A DNA stretch of 64,000 bases from positions 186,001 to 250,000 of the forward strand of contig CAWKNC010000002.1 in the NCBI GenBank assembly GCA_963851045.1, in the 5' to 3' direction. Positions 25,560 through 33,736 of this stretch are shown here, piece by piece. Positions within the stretch are counted from its first letter, which is position 1, and every line of letters starts with the position of its first letter. This DNA comes from WHSW01 sp963851045. GTDB lineage: Bacteria; Actinomycetota; Thermoleophilia; Solirubrobacterales; 70-9. The translations under genes and the position numbers were made by a program. The notes beneath the pieces are model-generated. The model saw only the letters and a program-made list of their open reading frames with translations, was not told the DNA's origin and made no database searches.

Positions 25560-26918
25560 CTAGTCCGGCACGGGGACGGCGCCGGCGATCACGTCGACGA
25601 AGTCCTCCAGGTGCTTGGTCGTCCAGCACTCGAACGCCGCCGTGCAGTGACGCTCGTAGGCGGCCATCACCGAGTCGCCGTAATTCCAATACAGCCGGGG
25701 CTCAGGGTTCAGCCAGAACGTCCGGCCGGCGCGCTCGGCGACCAGCGCGAAGACGTCGGCGTGAGGTTCGCGGCCGTTCGTGCGGGCATCGCCCAGGACG
25801 ATCACCGTCGAGCGCGGATCGAGGTCCTCGGAGATCTGCTCGATGAACTCGAGCCAGACCCGGCCATAGTCGGTGTAGCCCGAGACGTCGGCCACCCCGC
25901 CCTCCTGGCTGATCTTCTGGGCGATGGCGCGGAAGTCGCGCTCGCGCTCGAAGACCTCGGTCACCTCAGAGATCCGCTCGATGAAGACGAAGGAGCGCAG
26001 CTTGCGAAATGAGTCGTGGAGGGCGTGGAGAACCGAGAGAAAGAAGACGCTTGCGGAGGTGACCGAGGTCGAGACGTCGCAGAGGACGTAGATCTCAGGG
26101 CGACGCGGTCGCTTCGGCCGGTACTTGAGGCGCATCGGTACGCCGCCCGTCTCCAGGGAGGTGCGCATGGTGCGGCGCACGTCGACCGCCGACGCCCGCT
26201 TGCGACCGCGCTGCTCGTTGCCGTGGGTCGCCAACCGCCGCTTGAGCTGGGCGACGGCGCGGTGCACGGAGGCGAGGTCCTGGGTCGGGCTCGTCGGCAG
26301 TGCGCGGTCGAGCTCGGCGAGCGGGCGTGCGGGCGGCATCTTCTCGGTGCGCTCGATCAGCGCGCGCTCGAGCTCGCGACGGAGGTGGCGCTCGAAGGCC
26401 TGGATCTGCTGGCGGTCCAGGCGCGGCTGACCGCCCTCGGGATCGGGCCCCCCGACCTGCAGGCCGAGCGTCCGCCGGATCCGCTGGACGTCGACGCCAA
26501 CGACGCCCGAGCCCTCGCCCTGGCGCCCGAACGCGGCGATCGCAAGCCGTGCGGCGTCGCGCATCTCGCCGTCGGAGCCGTCGGCAATCGCCTGACGGAT
26601 GGCCTCGCGCAGCTGGTCGAGATCAAGCCGCTCACCGCCGTCGTAGCGACGGTCCTCGCGGATCTCGCGCTCAAGCGCCTCCTCTTCGGCCGCGCGGAAG
26701 AAGTAGCGCTCGAACAAGAGCTCGAACACGCGTCGGTCCTCCTGGGACTTGGCGATCGTTGCCGCCAGCGCCTCGCGGAAGTCCGCCGGCTCGGTCCAGG
26801 GGACGGCGCCGAGAGCCTCGAACGCGTCGAGGATCTCTGCCGTGCCAACGCTCACACCCTCGCTGCGCAGCTCCTCGCAGAAGCCGATGATCCGCGGCGC
26901 AAGGCCGGCTTGGGTCAA
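25560..26918 (-). CDS. vWA-domain CoxE-like protein
   Basis: A 452-residue protein of the CoxE-like vWA family that works with a MoxR AAA+ ATPase, often in maturation of metal enzymes or complexes. The N-terminal half is charged and helical (FREALAATIAKSQEDRRVFELLFERYF). The vWA domain starts about residue 255 with the MIDAS motif CDVSTSVTS, then ADVSGYTDYGRVWLEF and the VIVLGDARTNGREP strand with a second metal-site Asp. TTG at 26918 overlaps the MoxR stop (TTGA), giving tight coupling. No CO dehydrogenase or other obvious client lies in the window. Confidence 0.88.
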   Translation of the reverse strand: MTQAGLAPRIIGFCEELRSEGVSVGTAEILDAFEALGAVPWTEPADFREALAATIAKSQEDRRVFELLFERYFFRAAEEEALEREIREDRRYDGGERLDLDQLREAIRQAIADGSDGEMRDAARLAIAAFGRQGEGSGVVGVDVQRIRRTLGLQVGGPDPEGGQPRLDRQQIQAFERHLRRELERALIERTEKMPPARPLAELDRALPTSPTQDLASVHRAVAQLKRRLATHGNEQRGRKRASAVDVRRTMRTSLETGGVPMRLKYRPKRPRRPEIYVLCDVSTSVTSASVFFLSVLHALHDSFRKLRSFVFIERISEVTEVFERERDFRAIAQKISQEGGVADVSGYTDYGRVWLEFIEQISEDLDPRSTVIVLGDARTNGREPHADVFALVAERAGRTFWLNPEPRLYWNYGDSVMAAYERHCTAAFECWTTKHLEDFVDVIAGAVPVPD

Positions 26919-27844
26919 CCCGCTGCTTCCTTGCCGAGTTGCTGCGGCTGGGCGAGCTGCACCCCGACCCGCTCGGCAACCAGATCGATGTCGGTGCGGT
27001 GCTTGACGATGATGCTCATCGTCTGTTCGAACAGCGAGCGGTCGATGTCGTCGGCGCCGAGCAGCAGCAGCGCCCGCGCCCAGTCGATCGACTCCGCGAT
27101 CGACGGCGGCTTTTTGAGGTCGAGAGCGCGGACCATGTGGATTACCTCGATCAGGCGCCGCGCGAGCTTCTCGTCGAGCTCGGGCGCGTGCAGGCGGACG
27201 ATCTCCATCTCCCGCTCGATCTCGGGATAGTCGAGCCACAGATAGAGGCAGCGCCGCTTGAGCGCCTCGGTCAGCTCGCGCGAGTTGTTCGAGGTGAGAA
27301 CGACGATCGGATGGCTGCGCGCTTCGATCACCCCGAGCTCTGGAATCGAGATCTGAAAGTCCGAGAGGACCTCGAGCAGCATCGCCTCGAATTCCTGGTC
27401 GGTCTTGTCGATCTCGTCGATCAGCAGGACGACGGGCTCGATCGAAGCGATCGCTTCGAGCAGCGGGCGGGTGAGGAGGAAGTCCTCGCCGAAGATGTCG
27501 TCGAACGCACTGCCCGCCGGCTGCTCCGCTTCGCGTCCGCTGCCGTCGGGGTCTGTGGGGGACGCCTGAATCTTCAGAAGCTGCTTGCGGTAGTTCCACT
27601 CGTAGAGGGCCTTGGCCTCGTCGAGGCCCTCGTAGCACTGGAGGCGGATCAGCTTGCGGTCGGTCGCGCGGGCGAGCGCTTTCGCAAGCTCGGTCTTACC
27701 CACGCCCGCGGGCCCCTCGACAAGGATGGGCTTGCCGAGTTGCTGCGCGAGGTAGGAGACCAGCGCAGCGGACTCGTCGGCCAGGTAGCCGGCGCGCTGA
27801 AGACCGTCGCGTACCGCGCCGACGTTTTCGTGAGCTTCGGGCAT
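26915..27844 (-). CDS. MoxR-family AAA+ ATPase
   Basis: A 309-residue AAA+ chaperone. Walker A GPAGVGKTELAKAL at about residue 43-56, Walker B VVLLIDEIDK, sensor 1 VVLTSNNSRELTEALKRRC with the arginine finger. Between LLKIQA and FDDIFGEDF lies an insert (SPTDPDGSGREAEQPAG) encoded by palindromic repeat copy E. ATG 27844 is selected; the gene is divergent, with a small membrane protein starting 22 bp away. It probably remodels a protein complex with its vWA partner. Confidence 0.92.
   Translation of the reverse strand: MPEAHENVGAVRDGLQRAGYLADESAALVSYLAQQLGKPILVEGPAGVGKTELAKALARATDRKLIRLQCYEGLDEAKALYEWNYRKQLLKIQASPTDPDGSGREAEQPAGSAFDDIFGEDFLLTRPLLEAIASIEPVVLLIDEIDKTDQEFEAMLLEVLSDFQISIPELGVIEARSHPIVVLTSNNSRELTEALKRRCLYLWLDYPEIEREMEIVRLHAPELDEKLARRLIEVIHMVRALDLKKPPSIAESIDWARALLLLGADDIDRSLFEQTMSIIVKHRTDIDLVAERVGVQLAQPQQLGKEAAG
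27517..27553. repeat. Interspersed palindromic repeat, copy E (inside moxR-like gene)
   Basis: Shares a 20-base core with copy D exactly (27522-27541). The flanks differ: here CCGG/CCGTCGGGG, there CCCGCGGG/CCCGCGGGG, and in each case left and right flanks can pair with one another. It keeps the reading frame and encodes the DPDGSGREAEQPAG part of the MoxR-like ATPase. Confidence 0.6.
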
Positions 27845-27866
27845 TGCAGCTGTGAATAATGACGCG

Positions 27867-28103
27867 ATGGCATCGATCGCACCCGCCGCGCTTCTCGCGG
27901 TCGCCCGCAATACGTCCGAGCTGGCGCCGTACATCGCCGTCCTGGCGCTCGGGTTCCTCGTGGGAGCGTGGGGTCAGTCGGCGAAGTCGCCGACCACCAC
28001 GATCATCGGACTGCTCTTGATCATGGCCGCGGTCGCCGCCTTCATCATCGAGCACTCCTCGGGCGGTGGCGGCTCGGGCGCTCCGGGAATACCGGGGAGC
28101 TGA
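27867..28103 (+). CDS. Small two-TM membrane protein
   Basis: A 78-residue protein from ATG 27867 (an in-frame GTG at 27852 is an alternative). Two hydrophobic segments, APYIAVLALGFLVGAWGQ and TIIGLLLIMAAVAAFII, then a Gly/Ser/Pro-rich tail. No family recognised. It is divergent from the MoxR-like gene and ends four bases before the PPK2 gene, so it is probably cotranscribed with PPK2. Confidence 0.65.
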   Translation: MASIAPAALLAVARNTSELAPYIAVLALGFLVGAWGQSAKSPTTTIIGLLLIMAAVAAFIIEHSSGGGGSGAPGIPGS

Positions 28104-28106
28104 TCG

Positions 28107-28868
28107 ATGGGTCGTCTCGACGAGGCTGACCTGAGCCTGAAGCTCTCCAAGAAGGAGGGCCGCAAGGAACTAGAGCGGCTACAGGAGCGTCTGACCCAGC
28201 TGCGCCTGACACTCGGCGGCCAAATCGGCGACTCCGAGCTGGGGCCGGCGGTGCTCGTTGTCTTCGAGGGGTGGGATGCCTCGGGCAAGGGCGGAGCGAT
28301 CAAGCGCCTGGTCGCCGAGCTCGACTCTCGCCACGTGCGGGTTCGCGAGTTCGCGGCTCCGAACTCCGACGAATTGCGCCATCACTTCCTCTGGCGGTTC
28401 TGGGGCAGCGTGCCCGGCTGGGGAGGGATGGCCGTCTTCGATCGCAGCTGGTACGGGCGAGTGCTCGTCGAGCGGGTTGAGGGCTACGCCTCGAGCGAGG
28501 AGTGGGAGCGCGCCTACGAGGAGATTCGCCAGTTCGAGCGCTCACTCGCAGACGAGGGCACGATCATCATCAAATTCTGGATGCACGTCTCACCGGAGGA
28601 GCAGCTGAAGCGGTTCGAGAAGCGTCGCGACAAGCCGCTGAAGTCGTGGAAGCTGACGGATGACGACTGGCGCAACCGCGAGAAGCGACCCGCATACGAG
28701 GAGGCGGTCGAGCGGATGCTCGAGGAGACCGATCGGCCGGAGGCGCCATGGACGGTTATCGCCGGTGACTCGAAGCACTACGCGCGTGTGGCCGTCCTCG
28801 AGACGGTTATCGCGCGCATCGAGGAAGGCATGAAGGCCCGCGGCTTCGAGGTACCCGAGCCGCTCTGA
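28107..28868 (+). CDS. ppk2: Polyphosphate kinase 2
   Basis: A 253-residue PPK2 enzyme transferring phosphate between polyphosphate and nucleotides. Walker A is FEGWDASGKGGAIKR at about residue 52-66, Walker B/lid is VFDRSWYGRVLVERVEGY, and the conserved lid segment WKLTDDDWRNREKRPAYEEAVERM follows. Length and single domain fit short PPK2. Which nucleotide class (AMP, ADP or both) cannot be decided by eye. It follows the small membrane protein gene by four bases. Confidence 0.94.
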   Translation: MGRLDEADLSLKLSKKEGRKELERLQERLTQLRLTLGGQIGDSELGPAVLVVFEGWDASGKGGAIKRLVAELDSRHVRVREFAAPNSDELRHHFLWRFWGSVPGWGGMAVFDRSWYGRVLVERVEGYASSEEWERAYEEIRQFERSLADEGTIIIKFWMHVSPEEQLKRFEKRRDKPLKSWKLTDDDWRNREKRPAYEEAVERMLEETDRPEAPWTVIAGDSKHYARVAVLETVIARIEEGMKARGFEVPEPL

Positions 28869-28884
28869 GCTCCATGGCCCCCGT

Positions 28885-28911
28885 CAGGCGCGACCGCGGC
28901 TGACGCGCCTG
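28885..28911 (+). terminator. GC-rich hairpin after ppk2
   Basis: CAGGCGCG (28885-28892) pairs perfectly with CGCGCCTG (28904-28911) around an 11-base loop, followed by TTATAG. It begins 17 bases after the ppk2 stop. TTATAG may also serve as a -10 element for the next gene. Confidence 0.6.
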
Positions 28912-29031
28912 TTATAGGCTCGCGCGATCGGAGCAACGGCCGCCCAGACAGGATCTCGACCAACCGAGCCGAGCGCCGCGGACGCGGTTGCAGCCGCGCG
29001 GTCGGCACTCGCCGAGCTTGGCGCCGAGGCG

Positions 29032-30204
29032 GTGTTGACTCGTCGTGAGACCGTCAGCGAGCTCAGCGCTCAGATCCGTGACCTACGGGCCGAGCTCGAG
29101 GCAGCGCGCGACGCGGCCGACGAGGCGCGCCGCCGGGCGGCCGCGGCCGACGCCGCACGAGTCGACGCCGAGCTTCACGCGGGGAGATGTGAGCGGGAGA
29201 TGCGCCGCGCCGAGCTGCAGGCCGCCCAGGGAACGTCGCAGACGGCGGCCGCGATCGACGCCGCGGCCGAGCAGGCCGAGGCCGAGGCCGTCGCTGCGCG
29301 AGCCGATGCCGAAGCGCGCGCACAGAGGGCGCGCGAGGAGGCGGAGCGGGCGATCAGCGAGGCGCGCGAGGAGGCCAAGCGCGCGATCGGAACGGCGCGC
29401 TCGCTGGCCGACAAGGCTCGAAGCGACGCGCGCGCCGAGGTCGGTCGCGCTCGCGCCGCAGCTGAGAAGCAGGTGGCTGAGGCCCGCGAGAAACTTCGAG
29501 CCACGGCGCAGGAAAAGCTCCGGGTCGCCGCCGAGCGAATCGAGTCACGTGCCGACGAGCGTGTCCAGGCCGGGATCGAGAAGGCGCGAGATGAAGCGCT
29601 CGAGGCCGCACGTGAGCAGGTCCGCGCCGAGCTTGCCGCTGAGCTCGAGGCGGCCGAGCGCAAGGCCGCCCAGGCGCAGCGCAGCGTCGAGCTTGCCGCC
29701 GAACAGGCTGAGCGAAAGATCCACAACGAGGCCGAGTCGCGGGCGCGGGTGGAGCGCGAGCTCGAGACGACCAAGCGCCAGCTCGACAGCCTTGTCGAAC
29801 GGCTCGCCCGCGAGGCGGAGCGCGTCGCTCGCGAGGAGGCCGACGCCCGCAACGCGGAGCAGAAGCGGGCGCTGAAGGAACGAGCGGAGGCCGAGGCAAA
29901 GCGCGCACGCGACCGCGCCGAGGAGATCGCCCGCAAGGAGCTCGAAAAGCAGTTGGAGACTGAGGCAGCCCGCGTCCGCGAGGAGGCCGAGCGGCGCGCC
30001 GAGACCGAAACGGAGCGACGCATCAAGGAGGTCGAGGCAAAGCTCGAGCGCGAGCGTCAGCGGCAGCTGCGCACGGCCGAGCGCGAGGCCGCTGAGGCCG
30101 CGGAGCGTAAGCGCGCCGAGCAGGCCGAGGAACTCGAGCGGCAGGCACAGGAGGCGGCCACCGAGGCCGCGGACCGCGCCCGCCGCGAAGCGCTCAGCCG
30201 GTAG
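29032..30204 (+). CDS. Long Ala/Glu/Arg-rich coiled-coil protein
   Basis: About 390 residues, almost entirely one charged helix: repeated AEARAQRAREEAERA, REEAKRAIG and ERKAAQAQRSVELA patterns with few hydrophobic and no aromatic residues. It resembles TolA- or DivIVA-type rods in composition only. The helical pattern already exists upstream of the first possible start (GTG 29032, TTG 29035), back to a stop at 28915, and no ATG or GTG occurs there; the true start is therefore unclear. No signal or membrane segment. Its low complexity makes the opposite strand look open too. Function unknown; a structural role is possible. Confidence 0.7.
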   Translation: MLTRRETVSELSAQIRDLRAELEAARDAADEARRRAAAADAARVDAELHAGRCEREMRRAELQAAQGTSQTAAAIDAAAEQAEAEAVAARADAEARAQRAREEAERAISEAREEAKRAIGTARSLADKARSDARAEVGRARAAAEKQVAEAREKLRATAQEKLRVAAERIESRADERVQAGIEKARDEALEAAREQVRAELAAELEAAERKAAQAQRSVELAAEQAERKIHNEAESRARVERELETTKRQLDSLVERLAREAERVAREEADARNAEQKRALKERAEAEAKRARDRAEEIARKELEKQLETEAARVREEAERRAETETERRIKEVEAKLERERQRQLRTAEREAAEAAERKRAEQAEELERQAQEAATEAADRARREALSR

Positions 30205-30231
30205 TCACGCCTACCTCATGTTTCAAACGGT

Positions 30232-30276
30232 GCGGGGGCGAGGCCGACATTAACCCCTGCCGGCCTCGCATCCCGC
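30232..30276. terminator. Strong hairpin between convergent genes
   Basis: GCGAGGCCG (30238-30246) pairs perfectly with CGGCCTCGC (30261-30269); outer GCGGG (30232-30236) pairs with CCCGC (30272-30276). It lies between the coiled-coil gene and the PII gene and can serve both directions. Confidence 0.7.
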
Positions 30277-30292
30277 TGTGTCTTCGCCCCAG

Positions 30293-30667
30293 CTAGGTGG
30301 GGGTGGAGGCCTCGGTCTCGACGTGCGCCTGGAGGACCTCTTCGCCCTCCTCGCCGGTACGGATCCGGATGGCCTCCTCGACGGGGATCACAAAGATCTT
30401 TCCGTCGCCGACGTCACCGGTTCGCGCGTGCTTGAGGATCGTCTCGACGACAAGCGACTTGTCCTTGTCCTCGATGACCACCTCGATCTTGAGCTTGGGC
30501 CGTACGTTGACGGTCAGGCTCGAGCCGCGGTAGGTCTCGACGATCCCCTTCTGGCGTCCGGATCCCTTGACCTCGCTGATCGACAGGGACGGAAATCCCT
30601 TGTCGAGTAGCTCGGTTCGAATCGGTTCGAACGCCTCGTGGCGAATAAACGCTTCGATCTTTTTCAT
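30293..30667 (-). CDS. PII nitrogen-regulatory protein lacking the T-loop tyrosine
   Basis: A 124-residue PII (GlnB/GlnK) protein sensing ATP/ADP and 2-oxoglutarate and gating ammonium uptake. Markers: MKKIEAFIRHEAFEPIRTEL, the T-loop region RGSSLTVNVRPKLKIEVVI and the C-loop TGDVGDGKIFVIPVEEAIRIRTGE. In E. coli the T-loop reads RGAEYMVDFLPK; here Leu replaces Tyr51, the residue uridylylated or adenylylated in relatives, so control by that modification is not expected. ATG 30667 follows AGGAGGT. It is 15 bp after amt, the classic amt-glnK arrangement. Confidence 0.95.
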   Translation of the reverse strand: MKKIEAFIRHEAFEPIRTELLDKGFPSLSISEVKGSGRQKGIVETYRGSSLTVNVRPKLKIEVVIEDKDKSLVVETILKHARTGDVGDGKIFVIPVEEAIRIRTGEEGEEVLQAHVETEASTPT

Positions 30668-30682
30668 CAGCGTCACCTCCTC

Positions 30683-32173
30683 CTAGAGCGTTGGCTTTGT
30701 GGCCTGAGGAGCGTCAGCGGTCATGGCTGTCGCTCCGATTGCCGTCGGACTGCCGGTCGCACCTGGCAGGCCCACGCTATCGGGACCGCCCGGATACTCC
30801 TCCGGTGGAATGAACGTCTCCGGATATCCGTACATGCCGTGTGAGGAGATATCCAGCCCGGCAACCTCTTCGGCTTCGTCAACACGCAGCCCGATCGTTT
30901 GCTTGATCGCATAGAAGACGAGGTAGGACGCACCGAACACGAACGCGAACGTGGCGGCGACACCAACGGCCTGAGCGCCGAACTGACCGAGGGTCGCACC
31001 GATGCTGCCGTCCTTGATCCCGTAGTAGATGCCGGGAGCGGCACCGTCGAGGATCAGGCGCGGTGAGGCGAACAGGCCCACGGCGAGTGTCCCCCAGATG
31101 CCGGCAAGACCGTGCGCCGAAAGCGCACCGACCGGGTCGTCCAGCTTCTTGTCGATCGCATAGACGCCGTAGACGACGACGATGCCGCCCACGAAGCCGA
31201 TGATCGGAGCCGCCCAGAACTCGACGTAGCCGGATGGCGCCGTGATTGCCACGAGGCCGGCAATCGCGCCGTTACCGGCCATGCCGACATCGACTGACTT
31301 CGTCTTCAGGTAGCTGAACAGGCATGCCGCAACAACACCGGCCGCAGCGGCCAACTGGGTGTTGAGCGCAACCTCGGCCATGAAGTTGTCCGAGGTGCCG
31401 AAGGTCGAGCCGGCGTTGAAGCCATACCAACCCACCCACAGGATGGCCACACCGAGACCGACGAGCGGCATCGAGTGCCCGGGGATCGCCCGCGGGTTAC
31501 CGGAGCTGTCGTACTTGCCGATGCGCGGGCCAAGCAGCAACAGCGCGGCGAAGGCGCCCACCGCGCCTGTGAGGTGGACCACCGACGAACCGGCAAAGTC
31601 CATCACCGGCCGGCCACCGACGTCGGACAACAGCCCGCCGCCGTAGACCGCGTGAGCCACCAGCGGGTAGATCAGCGCCCCGAACACCAAGGCATAGATC
31701 GCGTACGCGCTGAACTTGATCCGCTCGAGCGTCGTGCCCCAGACGATTGCCAGCGACACAGCGCAAAACAGCATCCCGAACAGCATCAGCGCTGCATCGG
31801 TGCCGCCGACCTCCACGCCGGCCACCATCTGCCCGGTGTGAAAGAAAAAGCCCTCTGTGCCAAAGACCTTGTTGCCCGTCAGGCTCGAGATCCCGTAACC
31901 AACTGCCCACCAGGCGAGGGTGACCACACCCAGGTTGATAAACACCTTTGCGACGCCGGTGCCGACGTTCTTCTGCCTGGAGAATCCGATCTCGAGCAGC
32001 AGAAATCCCGCCTGCATGAAGAGCACGAGCACGCACGCGACCATCACCCACGTGATGTCCAGCTCGCCCTTCACCGTGTCGACCGCGCCCTGTCCTTGTG
32101 CCCATGCGGCACCAGGCAAGACGAGGAATGCGGCGAGCGCCATTGCGGCGCCAAAGCCCACCCTCTTTTTCAT
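30683..32173 (-). CDS. amt: Ammonium transporter
   Basis: A 496-residue Amt protein. A cleavable signal (MKKRVGFGAAMALAAFLVLPGAAWA-Q) is followed by eleven or so membrane helices. The twin pore histidines appear as SSVVHLTGAVGAF and ALSAHGLAGIWG, and the family GSTFGTSDNF and DDPVGALSAHG segments are present. The C-terminal tail is longer than usual (about 60 residues after VDEAEEVAGLDISSHGMYGYPE), Pro/Ala/Thr-rich at the end; the conserved tail part contacts PII. ATG 32173 is preceded by AAGGAGG at ten bases. Region 32174-32337 should hold its promoter; I see no clear GlnR box. Confidence 0.96.
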   Translation of the reverse strand: MKKRVGFGAAMALAAFLVLPGAAWAQGQGAVDTVKGELDITWVMVACVLVLFMQAGFLLLEIGFSRQKNVGTGVAKVFINLGVVTLAWWAVGYGISSLTGNKVFGTEGFFFHTGQMVAGVEVGGTDAALMLFGMLFCAVSLAIVWGTTLERIKFSAYAIYALVFGALIYPLVAHAVYGGGLLSDVGGRPVMDFAGSSVVHLTGAVGAFAALLLLGPRIGKYDSSGNPRAIPGHSMPLVGLGVAILWVGWYGFNAGSTFGTSDNFMAEVALNTQLAAAAGVVAACLFSYLKTKSVDVGMAGNGAIAGLVAITAPSGYVEFWAAPIIGFVGGIVVVYGVYAIDKKLDDPVGALSAHGLAGIWGTLAVGLFASPRLILDGAAPGIYYGIKDGSIGATLGQFGAQAVGVAATFAFVFGASYLVFYAIKQTIGLRVDEAEEVAGLDISSHGMYGYPETFIPPEEYPGGPDSVGLPGATGSPTAIGATAMTADAPQATKPTL

Positions 32174-32337
32174 CTTCCGATTGCCTCCTTGCCGCCGCTT
32201 TGAGCACGGCGGTCGCATTTCCAGGATTCGCGACCACCGTAGGCGCGGGGGCAGGGGCGGTTGTTATACGCGTGTCGAAACTTGTCCCGGGAACCCTTGT
32301 ACCGGCGGTTTACCGTGAGGCGGCGTCCGAGCTCCGA

Positions 32338-33213
32338 TCAGGCGTGGACAGGGTGGCCAGCCTGTCGGCCAACCTCGAGCTCGCCGCCCTCCATCGCCAT
32401 CTCGACCTGAGTTGCGTCTCCGCCGAGTTCGGTCCAGCCGGTGCGCGCTGCAGCCCAGAGGTCGTCGAGCATCTCGTCGGCGTGCAGCGGGTCGTGGTGA
32501 AAGAGCATCAGCCGCTTGGCCTCCACCCGCTCAGCGAAGGTCAGCGTGTCGGTCATCGCGGAGTGTCCCCAGCCGACATGGGCCGGATACTCGGCGTCCG
32601 TGTACTGGCAGTCGTGGATCAGCAGGTCGGCGCCGCGAGCGAGATCGAAGCCGGAGATCCAGGCTGGGTCGAGTCCCGCCAAAGGCGAGCCGAGCGCCGG
32701 CTCATGGTCGGGCAGGTAGGCAACCGTCGTGTCGCCCTCGGTGATCCGATAGCCGAGCGTCGGTCCGCGATGGGTGATCGCCTCAGCGCGGATCGTCGCC
32801 CCGCTCAGCTCCCACTCGCTGGCGGGCGCGTCGCGGAACGCGACCGAGCACGGCAGCTCGCGCACCTCGACCGGCGACAGCGGCGCTGAGATATAGCGCG
32901 CGATCCGGTTTTCGAGCGAGGACTCCGGCGAGGAGGGACCCCAGATCACGATCTCCGAGTCGGCACGAAAGCACGGCGGAAAGAACATCAGCCCCTGGAT
33001 GTGATCGAGGTGCAGATGGGTCAGCAGGATGTGAATGCGCTTGTCGGGCGGGAGATCGAGCCCGAGCGTGCGAATGCCGGTTCCGGCGTCGAGGATGAGT
33101 GCGTCTCCGTTGGCCAGTGTCAGCTGAACGCACGAGGTGTTGCCGCCGTAACGATTCATGTGTGGGCCCGGCGACGGGACGGAACCGCGAGCCCCCCACA
33201 CCTTGAGCTTCAC
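32338..33213 (-). CDS. MBL-fold metallo-hydrolase
   Basis: A 291-residue metallo-beta-lactamase-fold protein with the metal motif THLHLDHIQG, further ligands in LPDHEP and LIHDCQYTDAEY, and the C-terminal LMLFHHDPLHADEML. The start VKLKVWGARGSVPSPGPHMNRYGGNTSC is typical of the group related to RNase Z and cyclic-nucleotide phosphodiesterases. GTG 33213 overlaps the stop of the PAS gene (GTGA). The tight link to a sensory PAS protein suggests a signalling phosphodiesterase; that is inference. Confidence 0.9.
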   Translation of the reverse strand: MKLKVWGARGSVPSPGPHMNRYGGNTSCVQLTLANGDALILDAGTGIRTLGLDLPPDKRIHILLTHLHLDHIQGLMFFPPCFRADSEIVIWGPSSPESSLENRIARYISAPLSPVEVRELPCSVAFRDAPASEWELSGATIRAEAITHRGPTLGYRITEGDTTVAYLPDHEPALGSPLAGLDPAWISGFDLARGADLLIHDCQYTDAEYPAHVGWGHSAMTDTLTFAERVEAKRLMLFHHDPLHADEMLDDLWAAARTGWTELGGDATQVEMAMEGGELEVGRQAGHPVHA

Positions 33214-33695
33214 TGCTCGGCCCCGAATTCCTGCCCGGCCACCTCCTCGGCTTCGCCTCCGGGGGTGCCGGGGTTTGCCGAGGGATCGCCGTTGTCGCTC
33301 AAAGGCCAGAAGAGGATCATCGCCCCTGAGGAGCCCTGATCGCTCGCGACGATGGGGAAGGCGCTCGCCTCGATCGGCTGGGTGGCGCCGCTGCCGGTGC
33401 GAATGACGAAACGCGCGTGCGCCGGGCGGCCGGCGCGAATCGCGTCGGTGGTCGCAAGCGTGTCGACCTCGACCGGGCTGCCGTCCTGCTCGAGCGGTCC
33501 AAACGCGCGGGTCCACTGATCGGCCTCCATGCGCCCGGCGTCTTCAAACGAGCGGCCGAGCAGCGCTGCCGCGGCCTCGTTGTAAAAGACGACGGCCGCG
33601 TCGGAGTCCAGCAAGAACGCAGGCGTGGAGAGGCTGGTCAGGAGGTTGCGCGCCAAGATCAGCTCCAGCGGCTTTTGCGGACGGGGGGCAGACAT
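33210..33695 (-). CDS. Single PAS-domain protein
   Basis: A 161-residue protein with one PAS fold: SLSTPAFLLDSDAAVVFYNEAAAALLGRSFEDAG, then the outer strands FVIRTGSGATQPIEASAFPIV and GAMILFWPL. No kinase, cyclase or HTH output domain. The C-terminal tail (ANPGTPGGEAEEVAG) is encoded by palindromic repeat copy B. The stop overlaps the start of the MBL hydrolase, which may be the output partner. Confidence 0.88.
   Translation of the reverse strand: MSAPRPQKPLELILARNLLTSLSTPAFLLDSDAAVVFYNEAAAALLGRSFEDAGRMEADQWTRAFGPLEQDGSPVEVDTLATTDAIRAGRPAHARFVIRTGSGATQPIEASAFPIVASDQGSSGAMILFWPLSDNGDPSANPGTPGGEAEEVAGQEFGAEQ
33239..33273. repeat. Interspersed palindromic repeat, copy B (inside PAS gene)
   Basis: On the minus strand the hairpin arms are CACCCCCGGAGGC and GCCGAGGAGGTG around GAA, a 28-base imperfect palindrome; copy C has the same arms with GAT as loop. 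It encodes NPGTPGGEAEEVA near the C-terminus of the PAS protein in the same frame as copy A. Confidence 0.65.
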
Positions 33696-33736
33696 CGATT
33701 GCCCCGCATTCTTCCACCGATTGCGCGGTTTGCTAC

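Noticed and set aside
29175..30026. 283-codon minus-strand frame opposite the coiled-coil gene
   Set aside because: Ser/Arg/Ala-only protein, the expected reverse reading of GAG/GCG/CGC codons.
32174..32337. GlnR/NtrC-type binding site before amt
   Set aside because: Partial GTAAAC-like matches exist, but spacing and symmetry do not fit a known box well enough.
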